Part shown: positions 62,323 to 64,000 of the stretch, piece by piece
How positions within the stretch are numbered: the first letter of the stretch is position 1
Layout: the number at the start of each line of letters is the position of its first letter
Assembly: GCF_000153705.1 (NCBI RefSeq)
Contig: NZ_DS022272.1
Span: 819,765-883,764 of the forward strand
Reading direction: 5' to 3'
From: Fulvimarina pelagi HTCC2506
GTDB lineage: Bacteria; Pseudomonadota; Alphaproteobacteria; Rhizobiales; Rhizobiaceae
DNA length: 64,000 nt
Notes under the pieces: model-generated
What the model was told of the DNA's origin: nothing
Seen by the model: the letters and a program-made list of their open reading frames with translations, nothing else
The model's database searches: none
Program-made: the position numbers and the translations under genes

Positions 62323-64000
62323 ATGATCGACAAGACCTACGAAGCCGCGGCTATAGAGCCGCGCATTTCCGCCCGCTGGACCGAAGCCGAGGCCTTCAAG
62401 GCAGGTGCTGGCAAGACAGACGGCGCACCGGCCTTCTCGATCGTCATACCGCCACCGAACGTCACTGGCTCTCTTCATATGGGCCATGCGCTGAACAACA
62501 CGCTCCAGGACATTCTCGTGCGCTTCGAGCGCATGCGCGGCAAAGACGTCCTTTGGCAGCCGGGAACCGACCATGCCGGGATCGCGACGCAGATGGTGGT
62601 CGAGCGCCAGATGGCGGCAAGCGGCGAGAGCCAGACGCGTCGGGAGATGGGGCGCGAGAAGTTCGTTGAGCGTATCTGGCAGTGGAAGGCCGAAAGCGGC
62701 GGCAAGATATCCGAGCAGTTGAAGCGCCTCGGTGCCTCTCTCGACTGGTCGCGCGAGCGCTTCACCATGGACGAGGGGCTTTCGGAAGCCGTGCTCGAAG
62801 TCTTCGTGCGGCTCTACGAGGAAGGACTGATCTACAGGGATAAGCGGCTCGTCAACTGGGACCCGCACTTTCAGACCTCGATCTCTGACCTCGAGGTGGA
62901 GAGCCGCGAAGTCGAAGGCCACATGTGGCACTTCAAATACCCGCTGGCCGGCGGCGAAACCTACGAATATGTCGAGAAGGACGAAGACGGGAACGTCCTC
63001 TTGCGCGAGACACGAGACTATATCTCGATCGCGACGACCCGGCCTGAGACGATGCTGGGTGACGGGGCGGTCGCGGTGCATCCTTCCGACGAGCGCTATG
63101 CGCCGATCGTCGGAAAACTCTGCGAGATCCCGGTCGGGCCCAAGGATCATCGCCGCCTGATCCCGATCATCACCGACGAATATCCGGACCCGACCTTCGG
63201 TTCGGGCGCGGTGAAGATTACGGGCGCCCACGACTTCAACGACTACGGCGTCGCTAAACGCGGCAATATCCCACTTTACCGGTTGATGGACGAACACGGC
63301 GCGTTGCGTGCCGACGGTACGCCCTATGCCGAGGCAGTCGAGATGGCGAAAGCCGTGCGGGATTCCGGAAAGGTTCCGGACACGGCACATGTCGATACGA
63401 TCAACCTTGTGCCGGACGAATATCGCGGTCTCGATCGCTTCGAGGCGCGCAAGCGCGTCGTCGCCGACATTACGGCGGAAGGCAACGCGATCATGGTGCC
63501 GGAGACTGATCCGCGCCTAGGTCCGGTGAGCGCGCCGGTCGCGCCGGAGGAGGGCGGTGAGCAGCGCGCGCTCGTGCCTCTGATCGAAGCGAAAAAGATC
63601 ATGCAGCCTTTCGGCGATCGCTCCGGCGTCGTCATCGAGCCGATGCTGACGGACCAGTGGTTCGTCGATGCCGAAACGCTCGCCAAGCCGGCTATCACTT
63701 CAGTCAAGGAAGAGCGCACGAAGTTCGTGCCGAAGCAGTGGGAAAACACCTATTTCCGCTGGATGGAAGACATCCAGCCCTGGTGCATCTCGCGCCAGCT
63801 TTGGTGGGGACATCGAATTCCCGCTTGGTATGGGCCGGACGGCAAGGTGTTCGTGGCGCGGACGGAAGCCGACGCGATCCGAGCGGCTGAAGGTCATTAC
63901 GGGTCTCAAGTCGAACTGGTCCGAGACGAAGACGTGCTCGACACCTGGTTCTCCTCCGCGCTTTGGCCGTTCTCCACCATGGGCTGGCCGCATGAAACGC
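62323..64000 (+). CDS. valS: Valyl-tRNA synthetase (3' truncated by window)
   Basis: The first 559 codons of ValS. It starts [15 protein letters not shown], has [19 protein letters not shown] with the HIGH motif as H52-M-G-H55 and [16 protein letters not shown]. The editing domain has [17 protein letters not shown] and [16 protein letters not shown], then [20 protein letters not shown] and [13 protein letters not shown]. The KMSKS loop and anticodon domain lie beyond the window. It is class I, with CP1 editing of threonyl-tRNA-Val expected. Confidence 0.97.
   Translation, partial: MIDKTYEAAAIEPRISARWTEAEAFKAGAGKTDGAPAFSIVIPPPNVTGSLHMGHALNNTLQDILVRFERMRGKDVLWQPGTDHAGIATQMVVERQMAASGESQTRREMGREKFVERIWQWKAESGGKISEQLKRLGASLDWSRERFTMDEGLSEAVLEVFVRLYEEGLIYRDKRLVNWDPHFQTSISDLEVESREVEGHMWHFKYPLAGGETYEYVEKDEDGNVLLRETRDYISIATTRPETMLGDGAVAVHPSDERYAPIVGKLCEIPVGPKDHRRLIPIITDEYPDPTFGSGAVKITGAHDFNDYGVAKRGNIPLYRLMDEHGALRADGTPYAEAVEMAKAVRDSGKVPDTAHVDTINLVPDEYRGLDRFEARKRVVADITAEGNAIMVPETDPRLGPVSAPVAPEEGGEQRALVPLIEAKKIMQPFGDRSGVVIEPMLTDQWFVDAETLAKPAITSVKEERTKFVPKQWENTYFRWMEDIQPWCISRQLWWGHRIPAWYGPDGKVFVARTEADAIRAAEGHYGSQVELVRDEDVLDTWFSSALWPFSTMGWPHET

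Noticed and set aside
1-64000. CRISPR array, rRNA operon or complete insertion sequence
   Set aside because: No regularly spaced direct repeats, rRNA landmarks, or transposase with terminal inverted repeats were found on reading the window.

Overview
The window is 64 kb of GC-rich chromosome from an alphaproteobacterium, almost certainly of the order Hyphomicrobiales (Rhizobiales). Evidence: a full-length CtrA cell-cycle regulator divergent from a FliJ-like gene, a MucR/Ros-type regulator, the order pcm-tolC-popZ(DUF2497)-valS, a chorismate mutase-hisC-tyrC cluster, and a non-catalytic dihydroorotase beside pyrB. Family and genus cannot be fixed from the sequence alone; Aurantimonadaceae or a similar group is only a guess. 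Most of the window is ordinary, densely packed core genome.

Layout. 0-8 kb: the 3' end of an ASPIC/UnbV repeat protein, a small exported protein, an SbcD-like nuclease and SbcC-like ATPase pair, a DMT transporter and aldose 1-epimerase. 8-16 kb: bifunctional PutA, a DUF3126 protein, a transglutaminase-like exported protein and a UvrD/PcrA helicase. 16-23 kb: a dicarboxylate/cation symporter, a UspA protein, the aromatic amino-acid cluster (chorismate mutase, hisC, tyrC), an MFS transporter and a truncated MaoC-like ORF. 23-27 kb: ctrA and fliJ, an orphan ureB-ureJ pair with no other urease genes in the window, a large gene-free stretch, mucR and a cupin. 27-35 kb: a leftward run topA-rnr-DUF983-NUDIX-MFS. 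35-41 kb: a leftward run pyrB-pyrC'-plsY-dprA, then small membrane proteins and ruvX. 41-45 kb: a UPF0173 hydrolase, gatC-GNAT-gatA and a second chorismate mutase. 45.7-50.5 kb: a TRAP operon (dctP, dctQ, dctM) continuing into an amidase-family protein without catalytic residues and a 51-residue membrane protein. 51-52.4 kb: a photolyase.

52.7-58.4 kb lies between tRNA-Asn and tRNA-Cys and looks like a plastic accessory segment. It has low coding density, an integrase C-terminal remnant, an SRAP (HMCES/YedK-like) gene with an unusual open N-terminal extension, a possible 48-codon gene, and a visibly less GC-rich acyltransferase/SGNH gene. From 58.6 kb the core genome resumes with pcm, tolC, popZ and the 5' part of valS.

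No CRISPR array, rRNA operon, complete insertion sequence or prophage was seen. The most interesting items are the TRAP operon with its pseudo-amidase and microprotein, the pseudo-dihydroorotase, the orphan urease subunit, the SRAP ORF extension, and the tRNA-bounded accessory segment. None is clearly a wholly new biological system. Where an upstream extension looked unlikely, starts were moved to codons with a better Shine-Dalgarno (SD) sequence or better gene overlap, and the reason is given.
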